From assembly GCF_009362815.1 (NCBI RefSeq), contig NZ_WHNX01000014.1, positions 1 to 64,000 on the forward strand: 64,000 nt of DNA, in the 5' to 3' direction. Both the position numbers and the translations under genes were made by a program. How positions within the stretch are numbered: the first letter of the stretch is position 1; every line of letters begins with the position of its first letter. Below are positions 1 to 8,349 of the stretch, piece after piece. Under the pieces are notes generated by a model. The model made no database searches. It had not been told where the DNA came from and saw nothing but the letters and a program-made list of their open reading frames with translations. This DNA is from Alkalibaculum sporogenes. GTDB lineage: Bacteria; Bacillota; Clostridia; Eubacteriales; Alkalibacteraceae.

Positions 1-74
1 CCCATATTAAAAAACTCCTTACTGGTTTGAATTCATATCTAAATTCTTGCCATTAAAGAGTTATTTTTTACCAT

Positions 75-185
75 AGACACAAAATTTATTACACTACCTT
101 TTATAAACTTCCACAGCTCACCTCTTAAATGTTATTAACAACAAAAAATTGTATTTTCAAAAGACACAAGATTAATTACATTACC
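75..185. repeat. Imperfect direct repeat, two ~26-bp units
   Basis: Two similar units lie at about 75-101 and 160-185; both begin AGACACAA and end in ATTAC, then A or T, then ACCTT, with a few mismatches between. They fall in the stretch downstream of the LCP gene. No coding sequence was seen in 1-265. The function is unknown; this could be a short decayed repeat or a paired binding site. Confidence 0.4.
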
Positions 186-194
186 TTGAAGCAT

Positions 195-232
195 AAAAAA
201 GATTAGAATTAAACCTAATCTTTTTTATATAC
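195..232 (-). terminator. Rho-independent terminator of the LCP gene
   Basis: The inverted repeat AAAAAAGATTAG / CTAATCTTTTTT has a short A+T loop and T-runs on both sides. It lies about 35 nt past the stop codon of the minus-strand LCP gene, so it probably ends that transcript. It could also stop transcription entering from the left. Confidence 0.75.
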
Positions 233-265
233 TAGTATTCAAATTTTTGAAAACATTACAAAATG

Positions 266-1294
266 CTAATTCATCTCATTACTTATCCCAGAAACTACTG
301 ATGTAGGAACATAATCTTCTTCTTCAAATATAAACTCATGTAGATAAGCAACGTTATCTACCAAGGTATTCGGCTTTAGATAATATACTCCACCCCAAGT
401 ACCACCTTTTGAATAATCGTCTAGAGGCAGTCTAGTATCTTCCATTTCGCTAATGCCTAATGTAAATACTGTTGTAGCTAGGCCAATCATTTCACCACTA
501 CTTAAGCTTGTCTCAATATAGGGGGAAAGGGTTTCAATAAGAGACAGGACTTGAGTTAAAGATCTACCCTTGAGTACGCCAGTAACTAAATTTTGAAGTA
601 CAGTTCTTTGTCTTTCAGTTCGTGCATAATCGTTATTACCTACATTACGTATTCTACTGTATGCTACAGCTTGTCTTCCAGTAAGTGTTTGTAAGCCAGC
701 AGATGTAACTTGTTTTGAAGATTTACCTTCAATTATATCTAGTTCACTTAGATTGTGATTTAAACTATTTATTTCCGCACTTTTCACATCAATCTGTACT
801 CCTCCTACTGAGTCAACAATTTTCTCAAGGGCTGTAAAATTTACGGTCACATATTCCATAATATTCATGTCAAAGTTTTGATTAATGGTTTTGATAGTCA
901 GTTCTGGACCTCCAAAGGCGTAGGCGTGATTGATTTTATCAAATTTCTTTCCTGGAATACTTACATATGTATCACGCATAATAGATGTTAGTTTTAGTTT
1001 TTTGTGTTGTTTATCAACAGTAGCAATCATAATAGTATCAGCACGTGAACCATCATAATCGTCTCCTCTTGTGTCTATACCAAATAGTGCGATATTGGTA
1101 ATATTCTTATTTTTATTTAACTCTGAGGAAATACTTAAATCGTCGCCAAGTTCAACGGTATTAATACCACCTAAAAATTTATTATACACTAGAAAAAATC
1201 CTGAAGTTAACAAGATTATTATTATTACTAATGTAATTGCAACTTTTTTAGTACGATTTCCCTTTTTCTTTTGTTTCTTTTTATTTTTAGCCAA
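266..1294 (-). CDS. LytR-CpsA-Psr (LCP) family cell-wall polymer ligase
   Basis: LCP proteins transfer undecaprenyl-linked glycopolymers such as wall teichoic acid to peptidoglycan on the outer face of the membrane. The 342-residue length is typical. A basic cytoplasmic tail (residues 1-17, mostly K and N) is followed by one transmembrane anchor (about 18-38) and an extracellular LCP domain (about 65-260). Family hallmarks are visible: GIDTR, the Asp in SRADTIMIA, the Arg in MRDTYVSIPG, and the distal Arg cluster SRIRNVGNNDYARTERQR, which bind the pyrophosphate. The start is TTG, preceded by AGGTAGGTGG at good spacing. It is transcribed alone, with a terminator downstream. A TagF-type polymerase at 58.9 kb would make a plausible substrate polymer. 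The family assignment is firm; the polymer is inferred. Confidence 0.92.
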   Translation of the reverse strand: MAKNKKKQKKKGNRTKKVAITLVIIIILLTSGFFLVYNKFLGGINTVELGDDLSISSELNKNKNITNIALFGIDTRGDDYDGSRADTIMIATVDKQHKKLKLTSIMRDTYVSIPGKKFDKINHAYAFGGPELTIKTINQNFDMNIMEYVTVNFTALEKIVDSVGGVQIDVKSAEINSLNHNLSELDIIEGKSSKQVTSAGLQTLTGRQAVAYSRIRNVGNNDYARTERQRTVLQNLVTGVLKGRSLTQVLSLIETLSPYIETSLSSGEMIGLATTVFTLGISEMEDTRLPLDDYSKGGTWGGVYYLKPNTLVDNVAYLHEFIFEEEDYVPTSVVSGISNEMN

Positions 1295-1508
1295 TAAAAG
1301 CCACCTACCTTTTGATTTTGTAAAAAAATAATCACTTCATATTATAACACGAATATAGTCGAAAAAGTAATTTAATAGTGACTAGTTGTTTCTCGACAAC
1401 TGTTTTAACCTAATATTTGATATGTGTGTAGTATTAGTTTATGGTGACATGAACATATGAGTATGCTACTATAGAAAATATCAGTTAATAAAGATTATGG
1501 AGGAGAAT

Positions 1509-2696
1509 ATGAAGATCAAATTACTTATTATTGTGACAGTACTTATAATCTTAATTTTATCAATTACAAACAATCGTAGTATTGTTGATGATGATTATAA
1601 AATTTTATTAAGCATGTTCCCTGTTGATGAACAAGGAAATGGACTCGAATTAAAAGCTTCAATACCGTCACAACAGCCAATGACGTATGGCTTAGTGTTA
1701 GCATCAGAATCACTACATTATAAATATGATAAAAATAAAGAAAGTGAACATAGAATCAAAAATGCTGTAAATTGGATAACTGAAAATTCAGATGCCAACC
1801 AAGATGGCAATCTAGGTTGGGGCTTACCACAATCCTTTGATGCATTTGCTGATGGTACAATTAACCCAGAAAACCACTCATATACAATCACAACGGCTAT
1901 AGTGCTTGATGGTTTAATGGATTCATTATCTATTGATAATTTTTGGACAGAAGCTGAAGAAAAAGAAATAAAAAAGATTGTTTCAGAAGTTATATTATAC
2001 TGGCTTAAAGAGGTATATATCGGAGATGATGACATAGGATATTTAGGGTATAGTCCAGAACCGACAGATATGATTTATACTCCAAACGTTTCAAGTATGT
2101 TTTTAAGTAGTTTAGTTAGAATTATAACAGAACATGATGGGATTTTTAATGAAAGTGATAAACAATTTGTTTTAAAAAGAACACATGCTATTGCAAATAA
2201 ATTAGTTAATACTGTTCACTTTAAAGAAGGTATACCATATTGGGATTATGCAGAATATTTAGATGATAGGGAGATAAAAACAAATGATTTAGTCCATCAC
2301 ATTTATATTCTCTGGGGAATAGAAGAGTACCGAAATAAATTTGATGAAGTTAAAATTCCATTTTCTAAAGAAGATTCTATTGCTTCAGTTGATAGCTTTT
2401 GGAAAGAAAATCGGATTTTCTTTTATCCTCAAAATCAGGTGTACATAGGTGATTTAGAACTTTTTAATGAGAGACCTTCAAACTTATGGGGAACAGGTAT
2501 GATGTTGGCATTTTATGCAAAATATGATTATAAGGATAAAGCTGATAAGACATTTGAAGTTATTAATAATACTTACGGTAAAATCCCTAGATTAACTGTA
2601 TGGCCTGTAGATTATTCAAATAATAAAGCGTTTTATGCTAGATATGCAGCACATGTGCTATTCGGATTAAGTTATAGAGATTTTTATAATGAGTAG
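1509..2696 (+). CDS. Membrane-anchored or secreted helical-repeat protein, function unknown
   Basis: The protein has 395 residues if it starts at the ATG at 1509, which follows GGAGGAG at the right distance; an upstream in-frame ATG at 1497 overlaps that site and is less likely. Residues 2-22 form a hydrophobic signal anchor. The rest is rich in Trp, Tyr, Asp and Glu and reads as repeating helical hairpins (NWITENSDANQDGNLGWGLP, SYTITTAIVLDGLMD, AFYARYAAHVLFGLSYRDF). This pattern resembles alpha/alpha-toroid enzymes that act on polysaccharides, such as unsaturated-uronyl hydrolases or C5-epimerase-like folds, but no catalytic motif was recognised. It is monocistronic, between the divergent LCP gene and the Abi region. 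An extracellular role is inferred. Confidence 0.7.
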   Translation: MKIKLLIIVTVLIILILSITNNRSIVDDDYKILLSMFPVDEQGNGLELKASIPSQQPMTYGLVLASESLHYKYDKNKESEHRIKNAVNWITENSDANQDGNLGWGLPQSFDAFADGTINPENHSYTITTAIVLDGLMDSLSIDNFWTEAEEKEIKKIVSEVILYWLKEVYIGDDDIGYLGYSPEPTDMIYTPNVSSMFLSSLVRIITEHDGIFNESDKQFVLKRTHAIANKLVNTVHFKEGIPYWDYAEYLDDREIKTNDLVHHIYILWGIEEYRNKFDEVKIPFSKEDSIASVDSFWKENRIFFYPQNQVYIGDLELFNERPSNLWGTGMMLAFYAKYDYKDKADKTFEVINNTYGKIPRLTVWPVDYSNNKAFYARYAAHVLFGLSYRDFYNE

Positions 2697-2731
2697 TTTT
2701 TGCGCTCATGCAAATACTAGCTAAATTCAAA

Positions 2732-2769
2732 GAAAAGATGCTTTTAGTTTCTTTATGTATAATAGATAA
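2732..2769 (+). repeat. 38-bp perfect direct repeat, left copy
   Basis: This segment is identical to 4374-4411, the last 11 codons and stop of the CHAP-like pseudogene (encoding KDAFSFFMYNR). Here it stands alone without the rest of that gene. The two copies bracket the Abi locus and its RNA leader. Confidence 0.9.
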
Positions 2770-2877
2770 TTGATGGCTGAGTGACGTAGATAATCAATAT
2801 AAGACTCCCAATGAAGTAGTAGCTTAAATACAATATTTAAACTTGAAATTTTTACTTTAGAAAATACAGCAAAAATA

Positions 2878-2906
2878 TGGACAAATATTATTTTATATGT
2901 TAAAAT
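2878..2906 (+). promoter_or_regulatory. Sigma-A-type promoter for the Abi RNA and gene
   Basis: TGGACA at 2878 and TAAAAT, separated by 17 nt, lie about 45 nt before the hairpin that precedes the Abi start. Transcription would begin near 2912, giving a leader of about 85 nt. Confidence 0.5.
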
Positions 2907-2911
2907 AAATG

Positions 2912-2983
2912 CATAAAAAATATTAATGAGCATAATAATAAAGTGATCACACTCCGGTAGCCCAAGGGCCCGGAGTTTTTTTG
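2912..2983 (+). ncRNA. Candidate abi-associated structured RNA ending in a terminator hairpin
   Basis: A stem ACTCCGG / CCGGAGT (2951-2957 with 2970-2976) encloses a second stem GCCC / GGGC (2960-2963 with 2966-2969). A run of seven T follows, and the RBS AAAGGAG comes directly after it. A terminator right before the gene would give mostly a short RNA with some read-through into abi. Some AbiF-type systems are known to carry a conserved ncRNA upstream of the HEPN gene, and that layout fits. I cannot confirm membership in that RNA family without a covariance search. A second partial copy lies at 50.4 kb. Confidence 0.5.
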
Positions 2984-2995
2984 AAAGGAGTGACG

Positions 2996-3977
2996 ATGGA
3001 TAAAATTTTTTGTACTACAAACAGTCAAATGAGAAAACTTCGATCTAGAGGGATGAAGATCTATGGAAGTAGACCGAAACAGATTATTGAGATGGAAAAC
3101 TACTATAATCTAATCAACGGATACAAGGATTTATTTATCGATCAAAATTATTCAGGTCCGGATGAAAAATATAAAAGTAATACAAATTTTTATGAAATCT
3201 ATGCTTTGTATTTATTTGATAGGGAACTTAGAAATATATTTATTAGATATATACTTGAGATTGAAAACAATATTAAAAGCGTTCTCTCTCATATTTTTTC
3301 AGATAAATATGGACATGATAATTATTTAAAAATATCCAATTTCGAAACGTCTTTAAAACCATATGAAAAAAATAAAACACAAGCACAAAAGGTTGGAGAA
3401 GTATCCTCTCTAATAGCTAATTTACAGAATGAAATATCAAGGCAATTATCAAAAAATAATTCTATGATATCTCATCATATGCTTATACGGATATGTGCCT
3501 TTTTGGGTACTGGTCAACACACTTACTTTAGGAACAATAAGTAAATTTTATAGCTATATGGTTGTAAAAGATCAGAATGATGTAGGTAGAAAGTTTAAGC
3601 TTAAACCTAACGAACTTTCATCTATTCTATTTGTTTTATCTATTTATAGGAATGCTTGTGCTCATGACGAACGCTTATATAATCTAAAAGCAATTAATAA
3701 AAATGGACGTCCAAATATGATTAAGTCTACACCTTTACATACTTCTCTTGTTATTCCACAAGATTCTAGTGGGAACCATAAACATGGTAAAAATGATTTA
3801 TTTTCAATAGTAATAATATTTAAGCTAGTATTATCCAAAACTTCATTTAATAGATCATTTTATGCAATTAAAACTGAAATAGAAAAATTAGAAAAACAAC
3901 TGAATACAATAGAGATCGGTGATGTTTTATTAGAAATGGGGTTTCCTAAAAATTGGTATGCTATTAAAAATATTTAG
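2996..3977 (+). pseudogene. Abi (AbiD/AbiF-type, Abi_2 family) HEPN protein, frameshifted
   Basis: Two overlapping frames together give one Abi_2-family protein. The first frame (to 3544) carries the N-terminal hallmarks IYGSRPKQIIEMENYYNLING, LYLFDRELRN and LEIENNIKSVLS. The second frame (from about 3495) continues with PFWVLVNTLTLGTISKFYS and RNACAHDERLYN. The RxxxxH motif (RNACAH) is the HEPN ribonuclease signature. A single-base lesion between about 3475 and 3497 joins the two parts, so the gene is probably inactive unless frameshifting occurs. Family members act as toxins that stop growth on phage infection. ATG at 2996 follows AAAGGAG. The locus sits between two 38-bp direct repeats. 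Confidence 0.85.
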
Positions 3978-4012
3978 TGGAAGATGATAAAAAGTTTAAG
4001 AATTTCTTTTAG

Positions 4013-4411
4013 TGTAACTGGGGTAGAGGAGAGTCAAATGCATGTGTATGGTTTGCTTCTGAGGCTCTAAGAAGAGGCAAAGTCAGTCTTCCCATAAACA
4101 CCTACAATATAGACCAACTAATGCCACTACTGCAAGAAAGAGGTTGGAAGAAAGAAAGGGATTATACTAAACTAAAGCGTGGCGATGTATGCTTTACTAC
4201 AGATTCAAAGGGCAATAAGAATGGAGGACCTACTCATACCTTTATTTTCATGGGCTGGGTAAAGGAAGGAAATTACGATTACGCATATATTTGCGATAAC
4301 CAAACTAAAGATTTTGATGGGAAGATTCTTCATATTAGAAATATAAAAAACAAAGGTTATTTTAATGGCAATGGAAAAGATGCTTTTAGTTTCTTTATGT
4401 ATAATAGATAA
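4013..4411 (+). pseudogene. CHAP/NlpC-like cysteine peptidase, 5' truncated
   Basis: The open frame runs from 4013 with no usable start until an internal ATG at 4121. The translation begins NWGRGESNACVWFASEALRR, with a Cys in the position expected for a papain-like (CHAP or NlpC/P60) nucleophile. It continues with KLKRGDVCFTTDSKGN and GGPTHTFIFMGWV, where the His fits the second catalytic residue. Such domains cleave peptidoglycan or act as amidases. The N-terminal part is missing and sequence directly upstream is unrelated. Its last 38 bp are repeated at 2732. The gene was probably broken when the Abi segment arrived. Confidence 0.6.
4374..4411 (+). repeat. 38-bp perfect direct repeat, right copy
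   Basis: Identical to 2732-2769. This copy is the natural 3' end of the CHAP-like reading frame, so the left copy is the derived one. Confidence 0.9.
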
Positions 4412-4493
4412 GTAAAATAGGTAATGAATATTAAAATCCGAGTAAGTAAGTTGCTTGGATTTTTACGTTGATGCTCTGGACTGATGGCTGGAG

Positions 4494-4774
4494 TAGTAAG
4501 ATCCCACGTCGCAAATCTCCTCTGGATGACATATAAGGAGGATGCGTTTTGGGGTGGAAGATTCTTCGTCGCTTTGCTCCTCTGAATGACAATAGAAAAT
4601 GCCCAAGCAACTACCCAGTCATCCAGAGCGAAGCGCGGTGCCCCGTTTATCGGGGTGGGATCTAAGACCCTAGGGGTATTCTCTTACAGGTATTAATTAT
4701 TAGTGTGTAATAAAGTATTCACTGAGAGTAAGACAAAGGTATAAGATTCTTCGTCACGTTGCTCCTCTGAATGA
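4494..4774. repeat. Composite palindromic repeat cluster A
   Basis: Members include AGATCCCACGTCGCAAATCT-type units near 4501, TCGCTTTGCTCCTCTGAATG near 4569, an inverted partner at about 4618-4674 that contains CCCCG-tttat-CGGGG, and a further unit near 4741. The same composite recurs in at least six other intergenic places in the window. The units give spurious reading frames (SEEQRDEES, SRGASATWDL) that should not be annotated as genes. Confidence 0.85.
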
Positions 4775-4875
4775 TTGAGAAGAGAAAGATTCTCATCCGG
4801 TCTATCCGGTACAATTGTGTTGAGCATAAAAAAACTTATTACAATAAATAATAAAAATCTGGACACCTTTTTCAT
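4693..4875 (-). pseudogene. Short secreted-peptide frame running into a repeat
   Basis: The ATG at 4875 has a strong AGGAGG (4884-4889). The first 20 residues look like a signal peptide (MKKVSRFLLFIVISFFMLN). After about residue 30 the frame enters the palindromic repeat, so the original C-terminus is lost. The equivalent in copy 2 (near 34041) keeps the same start and RBS but is frameshifted after about 16 codons. It is divergent from the membrane-protein gene and may once have been a small exported partner. Confidence 0.45.
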
Positions 4876-4998
4876 TTACATTTTCCTCCTTTCATTGTAT
4901 TATTTAAACAATAACATAATTAGTAAATTTTTGAAATTTTAAAAGAAAGGAGAAGGCATATTATTTGAAATAAGTAAATTATGCCAAGATAGCTCATT

Positions 4999-5424
4999 AT
5001 GAAAACTTTTGTTAAATTAAATTTTTTTGCTTTTTTATATGGATTTTTTCTATTTATTGAAGATTTTATTATGACAAATGCGTATCGACTTGAGAGAATA
5101 GCTCCTTGATTAAACGATACCGTAAATTCGATATTGATTTTTATTTTATTTATAATTTCAACCATTCTTTTTTGTCTCATTACAACTAAGTATTTTAATA
5201 CAGGAGGATTAAGATATTTTTTAATAATTCTCTGGATACCCTATTATGTAATTTTAGTATTATTGTCCAATTTATTAATACCTATAACATATCAAGGAGA
5301 TAAACCGGCTCCAGTAACAGGTCTCATTTTAATTGGGATTTATTTAATTTATCCTTTATACATAGGCTTTATTAATCTTTTTTGTACTCAAGATTTGTTT
5401 CCCAAAGATGATAATAATAAATAA
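4999..5424 (+). pseudogene. Four-helix-like membrane protein, nonsense mutation (copy 1)
   Basis: This is the damaged copy of the gene at 34149-34577. Codon 37 is TGA (5107-5109) where copy 2 has TGG. The remainder (from about 5134) still reads as several hydrophobic helices ending CTQDLFPKDDNNK. The family was not recognised. Confidence 0.75.
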
Positions 5425-5671
5425 AGATATCGATTAATCACATCTTAATATTTCAATACGTACTGATCCATAATTTATAACTGTTTTTTACGTTCTTCTT
5501 GGTATTATAAATTCCAACATTAATATCAGAGTATACTTTGAACCTTATTGATAAGAAGTTTTTAAGACAAAAACTACATGAGTTAAGTGAAATAGCTGAT
5601 TTCAAGCAGATAGAGGAATAAAATTAATCGCATCTATAAACGACATTTTGCATTTATTTGTGTAGTGATAT

Positions 5672-5980
5672 CTAGGGGACGCTTTTGTTAAGTTGTACTC
5701 GTCCACATCTATTACTTTACTAATGAAGCGATTTTTGAACACGTGACCATGTCGCCTATACTTTCTGTTATAATACTGTGCACTTCATTAATGTAAAATG
5801 AATAATGAAAAATGAATAATTTGAAAGATGCCTCAGAAAATAGAATATGACCACTGTAGCTGCTATAAGTAAATAATCCAGTACTTTGTTTCATTAGATT
5901 CTTTTAGAGCTATGTGCATTTTAAATATAAAATCTTTTTTAGACTGCGCTAGAATGAACCTAGGGGACAGATTTCAACCT
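5672..5980 (-). pseudogene. RAYT (Y1 transposase) remnant between two scars
   Basis: On the minus strand about 5700-5795 translates to a piece resembling SAQYYNRKYRRHGHVF and then FISKVIDVD, close to the intact RAYT at 36.3 kb (residues around AQYYNRKYKRHGHVFQGRFINKVIDVD). CTAGGGGACGCTT lies at about 5672 and CCTAGGGGACAGATTTCAAC near 5958. Both are typical of this element's ends. The catalytic HUH part is missing. Confidence 0.6.
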
Positions 5981-6428
5981 TTTGTATTTAATCATATATA
6001 TTTCTTTAATTTCTATACTCAGCACGCCCTAGTAAATTAAAAATGGTAACGGCCCCCATTTAATGACAGGGTGCTGTTACCATTTGTTAGTTTATTGTGG
6101 ATTGTTTTTGACCAGTATAATCGACTAATTATTAATTAACTTAAATCTCTGTGAATTGCTATATAGAATGTCATTACTAAAAGAAAGCAAATCCATTATA
6201 ATTTTATAAAAGTCCTCCAGCATAAGAGTAAACACATCCAGCAGAACACACTTTTATTGTTTTATTGATTTCCAAACTACAAAAGCGGTGCTTGGTAGGA
6301 TTCTATTTTCAATTTACAACCGGGTTTCTTAGCCACAAAGAATTCCTGCCATAAATTCAAATTTCCATAAAGTGAGAATGAAAATTTGTAAACAACACAA
6401 TAAATTATTTATATAAAATCAACTCATG
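5981..6428. other. Gene-free stretch downstream of the RraA operon
   Basis: Apart from the hairpin at 6041-6085, no coding frame, repeat or recognisable RNA was seen here. Confidence 0.5.
6041..6085 (-). terminator. Long-stem terminator facing the RraA operon
   Basis: A perfect 10-bp stem AAATGGTAAC / GTTACCATTT continues inward with G/C pairs (GGCCCCC with GGGTGCT). On the minus strand it is followed by TTTTTAATTT. It lies about 340 nt past the stop of the last gene of the minus-strand operon, so it may end that transcript or be left over from a mobile element. Confidence 0.5.
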
Positions 6429-7109
6429 TTATATATAATCACAAGCAATCTCTTCCAATTTTTTATCCATCCATGGACGTATATACGTTTTATCATTCTT
6501 TATTTTATCCATAATTTCAGCTTCAATTTGTTGTACTTTTTGCACCCGTTCTAAAATTTCTTCCGCTTCATAAGGCTTAATAAACAACACTCCATCGCCA
6601 TCTCCTATAACAATGTCCCCAGGGGATACTACTTGTCCACCTACAACCACATCTGTATTTATTTCCCCAGGTCCATTTTTATACGGACCGTTTGGAGTAA
6701 TCCCTTTTGCATATACTGGGAAGTCAACCAACTTTGAAATAAAATCTACATCTCTTAAACTACCGTCAACTATAATCCCACCGATTCCTCTTATCATACA
6801 GTAGTTAACCATTAATTCTCCAAAAATAGCTCTTTTTGTAGTTCCACCGGCATCAATTACAATTATGTCACCTGGTTTCGCAATATCCATAGCTTTGTGG
6901 AACATAAGATTATCGCCTTCCGGAACCTTAATTGTAAATGCCGGTCCTAAAATCTTAGAGTTATTGATTGGTCTTATATTTTCATCAATTGCTGATATCC
7001 TGTTCATGCAATCATCTAAATTGGCGACAGGAATATCTTTAAATTTCTCAATCAACTCACGACTCGGTCTCTCAAAATCTGTTCTTATTCTACATCCTAC
7101 TTTACTCAT
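6429..7109 (-). CDS. RraA-family (HMG/CHA-type) aldolase or decarboxylase
   Basis: This 226-residue protein belongs to the RraA / 4-hydroxy-4-methyl-2-oxoglutarate aldolase fold. Family members cleave 4-hydroxy-2-oxoacids or decarboxylate oxaloacetate with a divalent metal. Visible features are the early segment DIPVANLDDCMNR, the central AKPGDIIVIDAGG loop, and the RD pair in IIVDGSLRDVDFI that binds substrate and metal. The C-terminus is a helical tail. The start follows GGAGGTAAAGTA. It is the last gene of a minus-strand operon after a 2-hydroxyacid dehydrogenase, permease and hydrolase, which argues for an aldolase role in catabolism and against the RNase-inhibitor role suggested by the old RraA name. 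The substrate is unknown. Confidence 0.85.
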   Translation of the reverse strand: MSKVGCRIRTDFERPSRELIEKFKDIPVANLDDCMNRISAIDENIRPINNSKILGPAFTIKVPEGDNLMFHKAMDIAKPGDIIVIDAGGTTKRAIFGELMVNYCMIRGIGGIIVDGSLRDVDFISKLVDFPVYAKGITPNGPYKNGPGEINTDVVVGGQVVSPGDIVIGDGDGVLFIKPYEAEEILERVQKVQQIEAEIMDKIKNDKTYIRPWMDKKLEEIACDYI

Positions 7110-7161
7110 TACTTTACCTCCGATTTAATGATTATAGGCATTAACTTATTATGACATTTGT

Positions 7162-8085
7162 TTAACATATCTCATTAATTGCCTTATTACCATGTAGTAC
7201 AAGCTTAACATCTTCAACAACATCCATTCCCATTCTTAATAAAGCCTCAATAGTGTTAGCTCCAATATGGGGCGTTGCTACAAAATTATCTAATGACAGC
7301 AATTTGTTTTCATTTGTAGGTGGTTCGACAACAAAAGCATCACAAGCCGCAGCTCTCAAAGTTTTATTTCTGAGTGCATTGTATAAATCATCTTCATTAA
7401 CTACACCACCACGGGCCGCATTAACAAGAATTGCATCTTTCTTGAACATATTAAACAACTCACCTGACACCAAATTTTCTGTTGATTTATTGAGCGGTAC
7501 GCTTATATTTACAATATCTGCTTCTTTGATAATTTCTCCCACTGTTTCTTTCTTGGATATACTTAGCTGTTTGGCTTTTTCGTGATTTACATATGGATCA
7601 TAGCCAATCACTTTAACACCGAATCCGCTTTTCATGATGATGCTTAATCGCTGTGCGATATTACCCATACCTATTAGTCCCAGAGTCTTACCTGTAATCT
7701 CAGTACCAGAGAGCTCAGGGGGTGCTATTTTATCAAATTGATTATCTCTGGATTTTCTATCTGCCATTGTAATATTTCTAGCAATATCCATTATTAACGC
7801 CAATGTCAATTCTGCAACAGAATTTGTATTTGCAGTTGGTGTATACACCACTTTGATTCCTAATTCTTTTGCAGCTTCAACATCAATCGTATTAACGCCA
7901 ACGCCATGTTTACCGATGACCTTGAGATTAACGGCCGTCTCCATCAACTTCCTGTCAACTTTTAAAGTTCTTAAAATAATCGCATCAACACTTTTAATAT
8001 CTGTAAGATCCTCTGTAATGGTTGCAAACTCACTAAGTCTTTTAACTGCAGCCGGATGGATAAATTCGTTCAAAAAAACTTTCAT
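7162..8085 (-). CDS. D-isomer-specific 2-hydroxyacid dehydrogenase
   Basis: The protein (307 residues) has the two-domain fold of NAD-dependent D-2-hydroxyacid or phosphoglycerate dehydrogenases. The Rossmann motif is GLIGMGNIAQRL. The catalytic Arg is in VNAARGG, the Glu in VVEPP and the His in TPHIGANT. There is no ACT domain, so it is unlikely to be the serine-pathway enzyme. ATG follows GAGGAGATATAAGT. It is 52 nt upstream of the RraA gene in the same operon and probably interconverts a 2-hydroxy- and a 2-oxoacid that the aldolase then cleaves. Its substrate cannot be read from sequence. Confidence 0.9.
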   Translation of the reverse strand: MKVFLNEFIHPAAVKRLSEFATITEDLTDIKSVDAIILRTLKVDRKLMETAVNLKVIGKHGVGVNTIDVEAAKELGIKVVYTPTANTNSVAELTLALIMDIARNITMADRKSRDNQFDKIAPPELSGTEITGKTLGLIGMGNIAQRLSIIMKSGFGVKVIGYDPYVNHEKAKQLSISKKETVGEIIKEADIVNISVPLNKSTENLVSGELFNMFKKDAILVNAARGGVVNEDDLYNALRNKTLRAAACDAFVVEPPTNENKLLSLDNFVATPHIGANTIEALLRMGMDVVEDVKLVLHGNKAINEIC

Positions 8086-8349
8086 ACTTATATCTCCTCG
8101 TATTTAGCTATAGACACTCGTTAAATGCCTAGTACCCTTAATTATATTGGAGTTCTCACTCACTCTTACAAAAAATCCCTCACCAATTATGGTAAAATAT
8201 GGGACGACCAACATCCTAAACATAAAGGGGAGGGAAATTTTTAACTATCAAACATCAATGATTTGTTCTAGACCAGCTTCTTTGTATTCTGCTTTTTACA
8301 ATTCTCTTTGTTGTACATTCTTCTTTATGTCAGATGTTCTATTAGCTCC

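Larger units (their letters stand above)
4446..5620. repeat. ~1.2-kb segmental duplication, copy 1
   Basis: This block matches 33549-34774 almost end to end, including a palindromic repeat cluster, a small divergent secreted-peptide frame, a membrane-protein gene and about 190 bp after it. Copy 1 is the degenerate one: its membrane gene has a nonsense codon. The copies are not identical (scattered substitutions and small indels), so the duplication is not recent. Confidence 0.9.

Noticed and set aside
1718-2035. 105-codon frame antisense to the secreted helical protein
   Set aside because: Shadow frame of a well-supported gene.
2727-2933. 68-codon minus-strand frame upstream of the Abi gene
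   Set aside because: It crosses the 38-bp repeat and the Abi promoter antisense, with no RBS; chance frame in A+T-rich DNA.
5134-5424. Independent 96-residue membrane protein
   Set aside because: Comparison with 34149-34577 shows it is the part of a damaged gene after an in-frame TGA.
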